Part shown: piece after piece, positions 1 to 6,252 of the stretch | Position numbering within the stretch: position 1 is the stretch's first letter | Layout of the letters: each line of letters opens with the position of its first letter | NCBI GenBank assembly: GCA_020024185.1 | Contig: JAHHUD010000035.1 | Coordinates: 1 to 16,432 of the forward strand | Direction: 5' to 3' | Origin: Oscillospiraceae bacterium | GTDB lineage: Bacteria; Bacillota; Clostridia; Oscillospirales; Ruminococcaceae | Length of the DNA stretch: 16,432 nucleotides | Program-made: the position numbers and the translations under genes | The notes under the pieces: model-generated | The model's input: the letters and a program-made list of their open reading frames with translations, nothing else | Database searches by the model: none | What the model was told of the DNA's origin: nothing

Positions 1-560
1 AGTATTTCTGTTGTAAAGAAATAATCTTCATCATCCCAGTCAATATCAAAGAATGTTTTTGTATCATCATCCATATCAACTTCAAATTCATATCTGTTAA
101 GATGTGTTTGAGTGATGATTGGCATATTATAATCAAGAATTCTATAAAGACAAAGACAGAAAATATCATCATCACAAGGCATAAACGCCATTGTTTCATT
201 ATATCCGCCACAGAATGGGGCTAAAATTTTATCATCATATTCAAAAATAACACTAAAATTTACATAGGTTTCGTCATTTGCACGGCTTGTGCCTTCTTTG
301 ATGGTAACTTCGTCCACAGTTGCACAAACAATAGATAATCTTTCATCATCAAGAAATGGTGCAACACCAACACTTTCAGAATATCCAAGCATATCAAGCT
401 CTTTGTCATCGGCAGTGTATACAACGATTTCGTAAGTGTCCATGTTGTCATAAATTCTTTTTAAAGAGAGATTATCACCTTTTTTAAGATTTCTTGCTGT
501 TTTTGCGTCAATGTCATTTCCTTGTATTGTAAGAGTATATTTAAAAGTTGTTTGCGACAT
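1..560 (-). CDS. HIRAN-like domain protein, 3' part cut by window edge
   Basis: An open frame reads without a stop from an ATG at 560-558 to the window edge, giving 186 residues; the C-terminus is missing. The start is supported by a GAGG Shine-Dalgarno (complement of 569-572). Residues about 5-95 resemble a HIRAN domain: a short strand ending in QGND, then LKKGDNLSLKR, then a variable segment and a LGYSESVGVAPFLDDE stretch that matches the family's 'iGyi...lapll' pattern. HIRAN domains are known as DNA-end binding modules in helicase-like proteins and also occur alone in bacteria. The remaining visible part is strongly acidic, with runs such as DMDDD and DWDDEDY near residues 165-180. No catalytic domain is visible. 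The reading frame is seen directly; the HIRAN assignment is recalled by pattern and is moderately sure. No link to the glycan genes is apparent. Confidence 0.7.
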   Translation of the reverse strand, partial: MSQTTFKYTLTIQGNDIDAKTARNLKKGDNLSLKRIYDNMDTYEIVVYTADDKELDMLGYSESVGVAPFLDDERLSIVCATVDEVTIKEGTSRANDETYVNFSVIFEYDDKILAPFCGGYNETMAFMPCDDDIFCLCLYRILDYNMPIITQTHLNRYEFEVDMDDDTKTFFDIDWDDEDYFFTTEI

Positions 561-586
561 AAAATTAACCTCGTATATATTTAAAA

Positions 587-605
587 CCTGTACAAAATGT
601 ACAGG
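587..605 (-). terminator. Hairpin terminator after the small membrane protein gene
   Basis: Perfect 7-bp inverted repeat CCTGTAC / GTACAGG around a 5-base loop (AAAAT). On the minus strand it is followed by TTTTAAATATA, so it can terminate transcription from the 84-residue gene ending at 615. On the plus strand it is followed by CTTTTT, so it may act in both directions. It lies only 26 bases before the start of the next minus-strand gene (560), leaving little room for a separate promoter; partial read-through may feed that gene. Confidence 0.6.
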
Positions 606-614
606 CTTTTTGAA

Positions 615-869
615 TTAAAAATACCAATAATAGTTAGAAAAAATCCTGGATAAAATTCCGGGACTGTTAAATAAAAATAATGAGAAAATTGATATCATTT
701 TTATTAAAAGCACAAGTCCACCTAAACATAAAAGCCAAATAAAACCTTGTTTAAAGCGAGAATCTGTTTTATTTTTTGAATATGCAACACTAAGTATTAT
801 AAGCGCTAAAATAAATCTACCTAAAAAACCGATAGATGATACAATATAAAATGGAGTTGAGATAGGCAT
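615..869 (-). CDS. Small two-helix membrane protein
   Basis: An 84-residue protein starting at ATG 869-867 with a near-perfect AGGAGG Shine-Dalgarno (complement of 875-880), which makes this a real gene despite its size. Two hydrophobic segments are visible, about residues 7-29 and 43-67, separated by a short basic and polar loop (SKNKTDSRFKQG), so it is probably a two-pass inner-membrane protein. The C-terminus is aromatic (NYYWYF). I recognise no family or catalytic motif. A hairpin terminator follows its stop, and a candidate promoter precedes it at 911-939, so it may be a single-gene unit with partial read-through into the HIRAN-like gene. Its function is unknown. Confidence 0.75.
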   Translation of the reverse strand: MPISTPFYIVSSIGFLGRFILALIILSVAYSKNKTDSRFKQGFIWLLCLGGLVLLIKMISIFSLFLFNSPGILSRIFSNYYWYF

Positions 870-910
870 AAATTCCTCCTGTGAGTATGTATAGTAATAT
901 ATATTTTACT

Positions 911-939
911 ACTATAATAGCTTTAAGTAAATGAATAAA
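911..939 (-). promoter_or_regulatory. Candidate promoter for the small membrane protein gene
   Basis: On the minus strand a TTTATT box (complement of 934-939) stands 17 bases before TATAGT (complement of 911-916). The -10 is good and the -35 weak (3 of 6). The predicted transcript starts near 904, some 35 bases before the ATG. The surrounding 870-1091 gap is extremely AT-rich, so chance matches are likely. I see no other feature in that gap. Confidence 0.3.
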
Positions 940-1091
940 CAGTGAAATTTACATTTTTCAATAAAAATAAATATATAAACTAAAGAATAAATATAATTTT
1001 ATAAATATTTATATTTCTATAATTTTATATAAATACATAAATTTAAATTATATTTAGATTATATGGCATAATTTTTTTATTAAAATTTACA

Positions 1092-2408
1092 TTATTTTAT
1101 GAATTTATCAATTTTTGCACGGAATTCTGCGTCTTTTTCTTTTGATACATAAGCTTTGTCTATATGACCATAAATTCTGCCTGCCCATTCGCTTATAGGG
1201 CCAAAAATCTTAAGCTTTGCAGGGTCAAGCTTTATGGCGTGCATTGCGTGTAAAATAACAAGAGAAATACATTTTATCCAGCTAAAAGATGGTTTGAAAT
1301 GGTCAAAAGGTTTTCTTGTGTTATCCTCTTCCAAAAGTATTTTCTCACACACATCTGCAATTCTGATATAGCTTGGCACATCGGTTTGGTCATAATGGCT
1401 TAGCATCATATCCTTATCAATTGGAAATGGAGGGTTTTCCATAGTAAATGTTTTTTCAAAATCATTATAGTTATCAACAACACGACAATCTTTATAGATA
1501 ACAGGGTCGTATTCCCACTCAAGTGGATAAGGGCGTATAACAAAACATGATTTTTTTGCAAAATAAATTTCTGCAATTGATGTACTCATCCAGCTAAAAA
1601 TAACATCAGAAGCAACTATCCACTGCTTTACAGAATAATCTGTGATAAGGTGGAAATTTTTATGTTTTTTTGCCATTTTTTCAAGAATTGGGCTGTTCCA
1701 TTCACTTGGGTGACGACGATAAACAAACTCTGTGTTCTTCCCTTCTTCAGTTAAAAGAAATTTATCTACCCAGTCTAAAGTTTCGTTCATAGTTTTTTGG
1801 CTTGTTATACGGAATTGATTGAAACTTACACCTGCAAGTTTATTAAGCTCATCAATTTCTTTATCTGACATATATGCAGTTGAAAAAGATGAAATGTATA
1901 ATGCAAGGCGTTTGTTTGGGTCAAGATTAAACTCTTTGCAAAGCTGTTGCTTATCTTTATAATAGCCTTTAAATTCATCACGGAGAAAATCCATTTGGAT
2001 TGCACCGGTTATGGCAGTATTTTCTATTGGAACACCATATTTTACTATTCTGTCTCTGGATTTTGTACCCCAGCAAGTGTGCATTGCGTATGCAGCGGCT
2101 TCCCCACAGTTAAAAAACGGACTGTTTTCCTGTTCTTCGCTGAGAACTTGTTCCCAATGGAGATTAACAACCTTGTTACATACTCCGACATTGTTGTATA
2201 CAAAACTGTTCATTGTTTTGTTGTCGTACATTGCACTTGCAACAACAACTTTTGGTTTATCTTTTGTAAAAAGACGCAATTTTTTTCTGTCAAGCAGTTG
2301 GCGTATTTCTGCGGTATATCCACGTCTTTCAAGCTCTGCTTTAAGTAAAGTTATGCTTTCGTATTCTCTTACTATATGTTCATAAAGAATTAAAAAATCA
2401 AGTGCCAT
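1092..2408 (-). CDS. Surface carbohydrate biosynthesis protein, GT-B-like glycosyltransferase
   Basis: A 438-residue protein starting at ATG 2408-2406, with an AAAGG Shine-Dalgarno a few bases upstream. The N-terminus (LYEHIVREYESITLLKAELE, residues 9-28) matches the start of the 'surface carbohydrate biosynthesis protein' family (TIGR04396-type), found in surface-polysaccharide loci. Residues 231-236 hold RRHPSE, and residues 272-286 hold an S/T-rich SWMSTSIAEIYFAKK segment. Both resemble the C-terminal nucleotide-sugar or acceptor-phosphate binding region of CDP-glycerol glycerophosphotransferase-like and GT-B sialyltransferase-like enzymes. There is no signal peptide or clear membrane helix; the C-terminal tail is basic and amphipathic, which could suit peripheral membrane attachment. 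Next to a CMP-nonulosonate locus it is a reasonable candidate for the transferase that uses the sugar; that role is inference. Transcription runs away from the leg operon. Confidence 0.8.
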   Translation of the reverse strand: MALDFLILYEHIVREYESITLLKAELERRGYTAEIRQLLDRKKLRLFTKDKPKVVVASAMYDNKTMNSFVYNNVGVCNKVVNLHWEQVLSEEQENSPFFNCGEAAAYAMHTCWGTKSRDRIVKYGVPIENTAITGAIQMDFLRDEFKGYYKDKQQLCKEFNLDPNKRLALYISSFSTAYMSDKEIDELNKLAGVSFNQFRITSQKTMNETLDWVDKFLLTEEGKNTEFVYRRHPSEWNSPILEKMAKKHKNFHLITDYSVKQWIVASDVIFSWMSTSIAEIYFAKKSCFVIRPYPLEWEYDPVIYKDCRVVDNYNDFEKTFTMENPPFPIDKDMMLSHYDQTDVPSYIRIADVCEKILLEEDNTRKPFDHFKPSFSWIKCISLVILHAMHAIKLDPAKLKIFGPISEWAGRIYGHIDKAYVSKEKDAEFRAKIDKFIK

Positions 2409-2474
2409 TATTTTGACCTTTCTTAAAATATATGTTTTATATAATAGAATATATACAACAAAAGTACATATATA

Positions 2475-2510
2475 AATTATACTATTTGTAATTATACAAA
2501 TAGTATAATT
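2475..2510. repeat. 36-base perfect palindrome containing the 21-base boundary repeat
   Basis: Two 16-base arms (2475-2490 and 2495-2510) are perfect inverted copies around a 4-base loop ATTA. The right-hand 21 bases (2490-2510; arms AATTATAC and GTATAATT around AAATA) recur exactly at 16138-16158. The palindrome lies 16 bases past the stop of the SGNH gene and can form a long AT-rich hairpin in its mRNA. No good U-tract follows on the minus strand, so it is a weak terminator at best. It may be an intergenic repeat element or an mRNA 3' stabiliser. Confidence 0.85.
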
Positions 2511-2526
2511 ACAACATTAGTCCATA

Positions 2527-3459
2527 CTAATGATAAGTGAATAACTGCTGTGTAAAAATTGGCAATCCACTGTATTTATCAAGGTGAAATCCATCATAAA
2601 ATTGTTCTGGAGTAAATGGATTTATTTGGTTGTATTCATAATTTATAACAGTTGAATAAGGACTGACTTCGTCAATGAAATTTAAAATATCCTTATCAAT
2701 TCCCAATGGGTCAACAACAAGTTCCTTTAAACTTGTATCCATCGGAGGCATAACAGTATACAGCTTTATATTATTTTCCTTGCAGTATTTTGCAATTTCT
2801 ATGTATCTTTTAACATCTTCTTGGTCAACTTCATAAGGAACTTTTGTACAAACGCCATAGATTGTATCGGCATATTCTTCAAGATTTTTTCTATACTTTC
2901 TTTTGGTGCCGTCAGGGTTATATAAGTCTTCATGTGCCCATTCTTTATGGTGTTCAGATGCAACATTTTTCTCACCTTTTAAAAACCATTTTATCTCGTT
3001 TAACATCTCCATATTGTAGTTAAAATTCAACATATATGCAAATGGATTTTCTGCGATGGTTTTTATCTGGCTCATTCTGTCTTTATAGTAGCTTTTATTT
3101 AGTGTATAAAAACTTACTCCAAAATAAACGGTGTGAATATTTGGGTTTTCTTGGATTGCATAATCAAAAAGGTCCATACTTTCGTTAAACGAAGCCCCAC
3201 CAAAGCTTAATTGGCTTACATTTTCACCCACATATTCATTTACCTTGTCCATATCAAAGTGTGCCATTTTGCTGTCGCCTAGAATTATTACATCATTTGG
3301 TTTTGATTTAAATTCTCTTACACGCACAATAGCACTGTCGCCATTATATTCACTATGCTTAAAACCAAAGTAATTGTATGGTTCAAAATATATGAATATA
3401 CCAAAATATATAAGTATAGGCAACATTATAATTGCCAGCTTTCTTGCTAATTTAAACAT
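2527..3459 (-). CDS. Membrane-anchored SGNH-type hydrolase or O-acyltransferase
   Basis: A 310-residue protein starting at ATG 3459-3457 with a GAAAGGA Shine-Dalgarno (complement of 3467-3473). Residues 6-25 form one N-terminal membrane helix after a basic start, so the rest is probably extracytoplasmic. Residues 57-63 (VIILGDS) are SGNH block I, with Ser63 the likely nucleophile. Residues 86-90 (FGGAS) look like block II. Residues 288-292 (YDGFH) give the C-terminal Asp289/His292 pair. This layout recalls the DltD/AlgX-type proteins that esterify or acetylate surface polymers, but no MBOAT acyl-donor partner is visible in the window. It is transcribed divergently from legB with the promoters back to back, which suggests joint expression and a role in decorating or trimming the glycan. 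A lipase/esterase role cannot be excluded. Confidence 0.78.
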   Translation of the reverse strand: MFKLARKLAIIMLPILIYFGIFIYFEPYNYFGFKHSEYNGDSAIVRVREFKSKPNDVIILGDSKMAHFDMDKVNEYVGENVSQLSFGGASFNESMDLFDYAIQENPNIHTVYFGVSFYTLNKSYYKDRMSQIKTIAENPFAYMLNFNYNMEMLNEIKWFLKGEKNVASEHHKEWAHEDLYNPDGTKRKYRKNLEEYADTIYGVCTKVPYEVDQEDVKRYIEIAKYCKENNIKLYTVMPPMDTSLKELVVDPLGIDKDILNFIDEVSPYSTVINYEYNQINPFTPEQFYDGFHLDKYSGLPIFTQQLFTYH

Positions 3460-3497
3460 CGTTTTATCCTTTCAGAAAACATATTAAACCATGTTAC

Positions 3498-3526
3498 ATT
3501 GTACTATAATAACCTATATTTGTAAA
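3498..3526 (-). promoter_or_regulatory. Promoter for the SGNH gene
   Basis: On the minus strand TTTACA (complement of 3521-3526; 5 of 6) is followed after exactly 17 bases by TACAAT (complement of 3498-3503; 5 of 6). The predicted start of transcription near 3491 leaves a leader of about 32 bases before the ATG at 3459. Its -35 box lies only 6 bases from the -35 box of the legB promoter on the other strand. Confidence 0.55.
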
Positions 3527-3532
3527 TATTGA

Positions 3533-3561
3533 TTGTAATTTACAGTGAGATATTATATAAT
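3533..3561 (+). promoter_or_regulatory. Promoter for legB and the leg operon
   Basis: TTGTAA (3533-3538; 4 of 6) stands 17 bases before a perfect TATAAT (3556-3561). The predicted transcript starts near 3568 and has a leader of about 88 bases before legB. This placement rules out an upstream legB start at 3545, which would lie before the transcript begins. Confidence 0.55.
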
Positions 3562-3610
3562 ATATATTATTTTTAAGAATTTAAATATTTTGATAATAAA
3601 ATTTATTTGT

Positions 3611-3630
3611 GGCATGGTATTTGCCAATAT
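3611..3630 (+). promoter_or_regulatory. Leader motif shared with legC (legB copy)
   Basis: GGCA, then ATTTGCCAATAT (3619-3630), in the 5' leader of legB, 25 bases before its ATG. GGCA and TGCC form an imperfect inverted repeat. The 12 bases ATTTGCCAATAT, preceded by GGCA, recur in the legC leader at 8931-8942. It could be an operator or a leader RNA element; the function is unknown. Confidence 0.35.
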
Positions 3631-3655
3631 AAATTTTGAAAAGCGAGGAAAATAT

Positions 3656-4639
3656 ATGTCTAAAAAAGTTATGGTTACTGGTGCAGACGGATTTATCGGC
3701 TCTCACCTTACACAACAACTTATAAGAGAAGGATATGATGTTACAGCATTTTGCCTTTATAACTCATTTGGTTCATGGGGCTGGCTTGATACACTCAGTA
3801 AAGAAGAAAAATCTGCCTTAAATGTTATTATGGGCGATGTAAGAGACCCAAATGGTGTGCGTGTTGCAATGAAAGGTCAGGACACTGTTTTTCACCTTGC
3901 TGCACTTATTGCAATTCCATTTAGCTACCACTCACCTGATACTTATGTTGATACAAATGTAAAAGGTACACTTAATATTCTTCAAGCTGCAAGAGACCTT
4001 GACACACGCAGAGTGCTTGTTACTTCAACAAGTGAAGTTTATGGTACAGCACAGTATGTTCCAATTGATGAAAAACATCCGTTCCAAGGTCAAAGCCCAT
4101 ACTCTGCAACAAAAATCGGCGCAGATAGAATAGCAGAAAGTTTTTACAGAAGTTTTGAAACACCTGTTACAATTGTAAGACCTTTTAACACTTATGGTCC
4201 ACGTCAGTCTGCAAGAGCAGTTATTCCAACAATTATAACACAGCTTTTGACAGGCAAAGAAGAAATCAAGCTTGGCAGTCTTACACCAACAAGAGATTTT
4301 AACTATGTAAAAGATACTGCAAACGGATTTATCACAATTGCAAAACATGATAACACAATCGGCAGAGAACTTAATATTGCAACAGAAAAAGAAATTTCTA
4401 TTGGTGAGCTTGCAAACGAACTTATCCGTCAAATCAATCCAAATGCAAAAATCGTTTGCGAACAGCAACGCTTGCGCCCAGAAAAAAGTGAAGTTAACCG
4501 TCTTCTCGGTACTGCAAAAGAGCTTAATAAATTAACAGGCTGGAAACCAAATTATACATTTGAAGAAGGTATTGCGGAAACAATTGAATGGATGAAGCAA
4601 AACATTGACAGCTATAAATCAGATATTTATAACCTTTAA
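3656..4639 (+). CDS. legB: NAD-dependent nucleotide-sugar 4,6-dehydratase, LegB type
   Basis: An extended short-chain dehydratase of 327 residues. In legionaminic acid synthesis LegB removes water from a nucleotide-linked GlcNAc (GDP-linked in the Campylobacter route) to give the 4-keto-6-deoxy sugar. Seen: NAD-binding TGADGFIGSH at 8-17; TSTSEVYG at 123-130, with TSE in place of the usual TDE acid/base triad; the active pair Tyr149-Lys153 (YSATK); RPFNTYGPRQ at 175-184; and RDFNYVKD at 213-220. The start at 3656 is chosen because a GAGG site (3645-3648) sits 7 bases upstream and MSKKVMVTG is the normal N-terminus. An in-frame ATG at 3545 would add 37 non-homologous residues and precedes the predicted transcript start. 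It is the first gene of the plus-strand operon, separated from its pathway partners by three membrane-protein genes. Confidence 0.92.
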   Translation: MSKKVMVTGADGFIGSHLTQQLIREGYDVTAFCLYNSFGSWGWLDTLSKEEKSALNVIMGDVRDPNGVRVAMKGQDTVFHLAALIAIPFSYHSPDTYVDTNVKGTLNILQAARDLDTRRVLVTSTSEVYGTAQYVPIDEKHPFQGQSPYSATKIGADRIAESFYRSFETPVTIVRPFNTYGPRQSARAVIPTIITQLLTGKEEIKLGSLTPTRDFNYVKDTANGFITIAKHDNTIGRELNIATEKEISIGELANELIRQINPNAKIVCEQQRLRPEKSEVNRLLGTAKELNKLTGWKPNYTFEEGIAETIEWMKQNIDSYKSDIYNL

Positions 4640-4657
4640 TAAATCATTTATAAGGTT
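4631..4657 (+). promoter_or_regulatory. Hairpin spanning legB stop and next gene's ribosome site
   Basis: AACCTT (4631-4636) pairs with AAGGTT (4652-4657), and ATAAA (4639-4643) pairs with TTTAT (4647-4651), leaving a two-base bulge and a 3-base loop. The left arm covers the legB stop codon; the right arm contains the weak AAGG ribosome site of the gene starting at 4666. Ribosomes finishing legB would open it, so translational coupling is possible. Seen as pairing only. Confidence 0.35.
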
Positions 4658-4665
4658 GTGAAATT

Positions 4666-6252
4666 ATGGCAGAAAAAATTAAAAATATATTCAACAATTT
4701 AAAACAAAAGCCTATGCTACTTGGTGGTATAGGCTGTTTGCTTTTATTTTGCGTTTCATTTTTTTCAATTTATTATGTGAGAGTTGTTTACTCTCCAAAA
4801 TGGATAGGGCAAATTAAAGGGACATTGGTTGTTTTTGCAATTCTTTTTGTTTTGTGTGGTATTGTGATACTTGCAAAAAAATTATCAAAAGAAAATACAT
4901 CTCTGTTTATGGCAACTCTTATTTTTATTTGCGGAGTGCTTTTTGCTTTTATAAACCCACCAAATCAAGCTCCGGACGAGCCAAGCCATTTTTTACGCAG
5001 TTATGCAATGGCTATGGGGGATTTTCATTTTGACCAACAGCAAAAATGGCCAAATGATGTAAATTTGCTTATGGACAATTTTCCGTCATCTTATAGAAAC
5101 GGATATCCTGCCCATAAAGATAATTCAATTTTAACTTGTTATGAAAATTATTATGACGCACTTGAAAAAGGCGAAAAAGGAAAAGGCTTTGGTATAATAA
5201 TATTTCAGACAATTCCATATTTGCCACAAGCCTTTGGCATTTTTATTGCAAGACTTTTTGGGGCAGATGCACTTGTTTGTTATTGGGCTTCAAGAATTGC
5301 CAATGTAGCTTTTTTTGCTTTTTGCTGTTATTTTGCTTTATGTTGGGCAAAAAGGTTCAGAATTATTATGTACAGCTTAATGATTATGCCACTTACTGTT
5401 TTTATGGCGGCAAGCGCATCAAATGACAGTATGCTGTTGGCACTTATGTTTGTGATTTTTGGCGCTGTTTTAAGTGATGAATTTGACCACTATAAAGCGA
5501 TAGCTTTTGCAATAAGTTTTGCTGTTTTGTGTACAAGCAAAATGAATTTTATTGTATTTGCTCCACTTATATTTGTTGTGAGCAAAGATAACTGGAAATT
5601 AAAAATAAAAAAATGGCAATATGGACTTATAGCTTTAGCTACTCTTGGAATTGTATATTTTGGAACAAGTCTTAGCGTGACAGCTCTTTCTAATTATGGA
5701 GAAATTCCTCGTACCATGAGCGATACAAATCCGGCAGAGCAGTTTAAGTTTATACTTTCAAATCCTTTGAGATATATTGTGGTATTTTTGGATACACTTA
5801 AAAACAACTCATTTTTCTTATTTAGCGGTGGTTTGTTTGGATGGATAGATGTTGATATAAGAATTATCAGCTATTTTACTCCTATTGTGCTTATAATTAA
5901 CAGTTTTAAAAATGCACACACACTTGAAAAAAGAGATTTTTCAAAGGTTATGATATTTTTTGTGATAACATTGCTCACTTACGGTGTTGTTCTTACAGGT
6001 ATGTATCTTACATGGACACCGGTTACCCTTCCTCAAGTTATTGGTTTGCAGATGAGGTATATACTTCCGGGAATAATAGGAATATTGCTTGTAATTTCAT
6101 ACTGGGCAATGGGTTATATGAAAAAGCCGGAAGATAAAACAAAAGGACAAACAAGTGCAATTTATACAAGCTTTGTATTTTGCGTTGTTGCTGTTTCGCT
6201 ATTATTTATAGCTTATTATTTACCAACAAAGGTGATTGTTTATGTTTCTTGA
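4666..6252 (+). CDS. DUF2142-family polytopic membrane protein, GT-C-like
   Basis: A 528-residue protein with about eleven to twelve hydrophobic helices. A basic N-terminus is followed by helices near 18-40, 50-71 and 78-96. The loop after the third holds NPPNQAPDEPSHF (97-109), the acidic first-loop signature of DUF2142 proteins. A long extracytoplasmic stretch (about 110-175) follows, then further helices with ASASNDS at 249-255. DUF2142 proteins occur in surface-polysaccharide loci and look like GT-C glycosyltransferases that would use polyprenyl-phosphate sugars outside the membrane; the reaction of this one is not known. The ribosome site is weak (AAGG, 10 bases upstream) and partly paired in a hairpin with the legB end. 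Its last 11 bases overlap the next gene, so the two are translationally coupled. It sits between legB and legC, which suggests it handles the same glycan. Confidence 0.8.
   Translation: MAEKIKNIFNNLKQKPMLLGGIGCLLLFCVSFFSIYYVRVVYSPKWIGQIKGTLVVFAILFVLCGIVILAKKLSKENTSLFMATLIFICGVLFAFINPPNQAPDEPSHFLRSYAMAMGDFHFDQQQKWPNDVNLLMDNFPSSYRNGYPAHKDNSILTCYENYYDALEKGEKGKGFGIIIFQTIPYLPQAFGIFIARLFGADALVCYWASRIANVAFFAFCCYFALCWAKRFRIIMYSLMIMPLTVFMAASASNDSMLLALMFVIFGAVLSDEFDHYKAIAFAISFAVLCTSKMNFIVFAPLIFVVSKDNWKLKIKKWQYGLIALATLGIVYFGTSLSVTALSNYGEIPRTMSDTNPAEQFKFILSNPLRYIVVFLDTLKNNSFFLFSGGLFGWIDVDIRIISYFTPIVLIINSFKNAHTLEKRDFSKVMIFFVITLLTYGVVLTGMYLTWTPVTLPQVIGLQMRYILPGIIGILLVISYWAMGYMKKPEDKTKGQTSAIYTSFVFCVVAVSLLFIAYYLPTKVIVYVS

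Noticed and set aside
1040..1085. AT-rich inverted repeat followed by T7 as a terminator for the plus strand
   Set aside because: No plus-strand gene precedes it, and the pairing (AAATTAT/ATAATTT) is weak and expected by chance in such AT-rich sequence.
870..1091. Search for a small RNA or gene in the AT-rich 222-base gap
   Set aside because: No open frame with a ribosome site, no GC-rich stem and no repeat; only a possible promoter for the small membrane gene.
1947..2385. Plus-strand open frames inside the GT-B-like gene
   Set aside because: They lie opposite a well-supported conserved gene, overlap each other in different frames and have no ribosome sites; shadows of the real gene.
3545..3655. 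N-terminal extension of LegB from an upstream in-frame ATG
   Set aside because: No ribosome site, hydrophobic low-complexity residues unlike the family, and the ATG lies before the predicted transcript start; GAGG before 3656 and the normal MSKKVMVTG start fit better.
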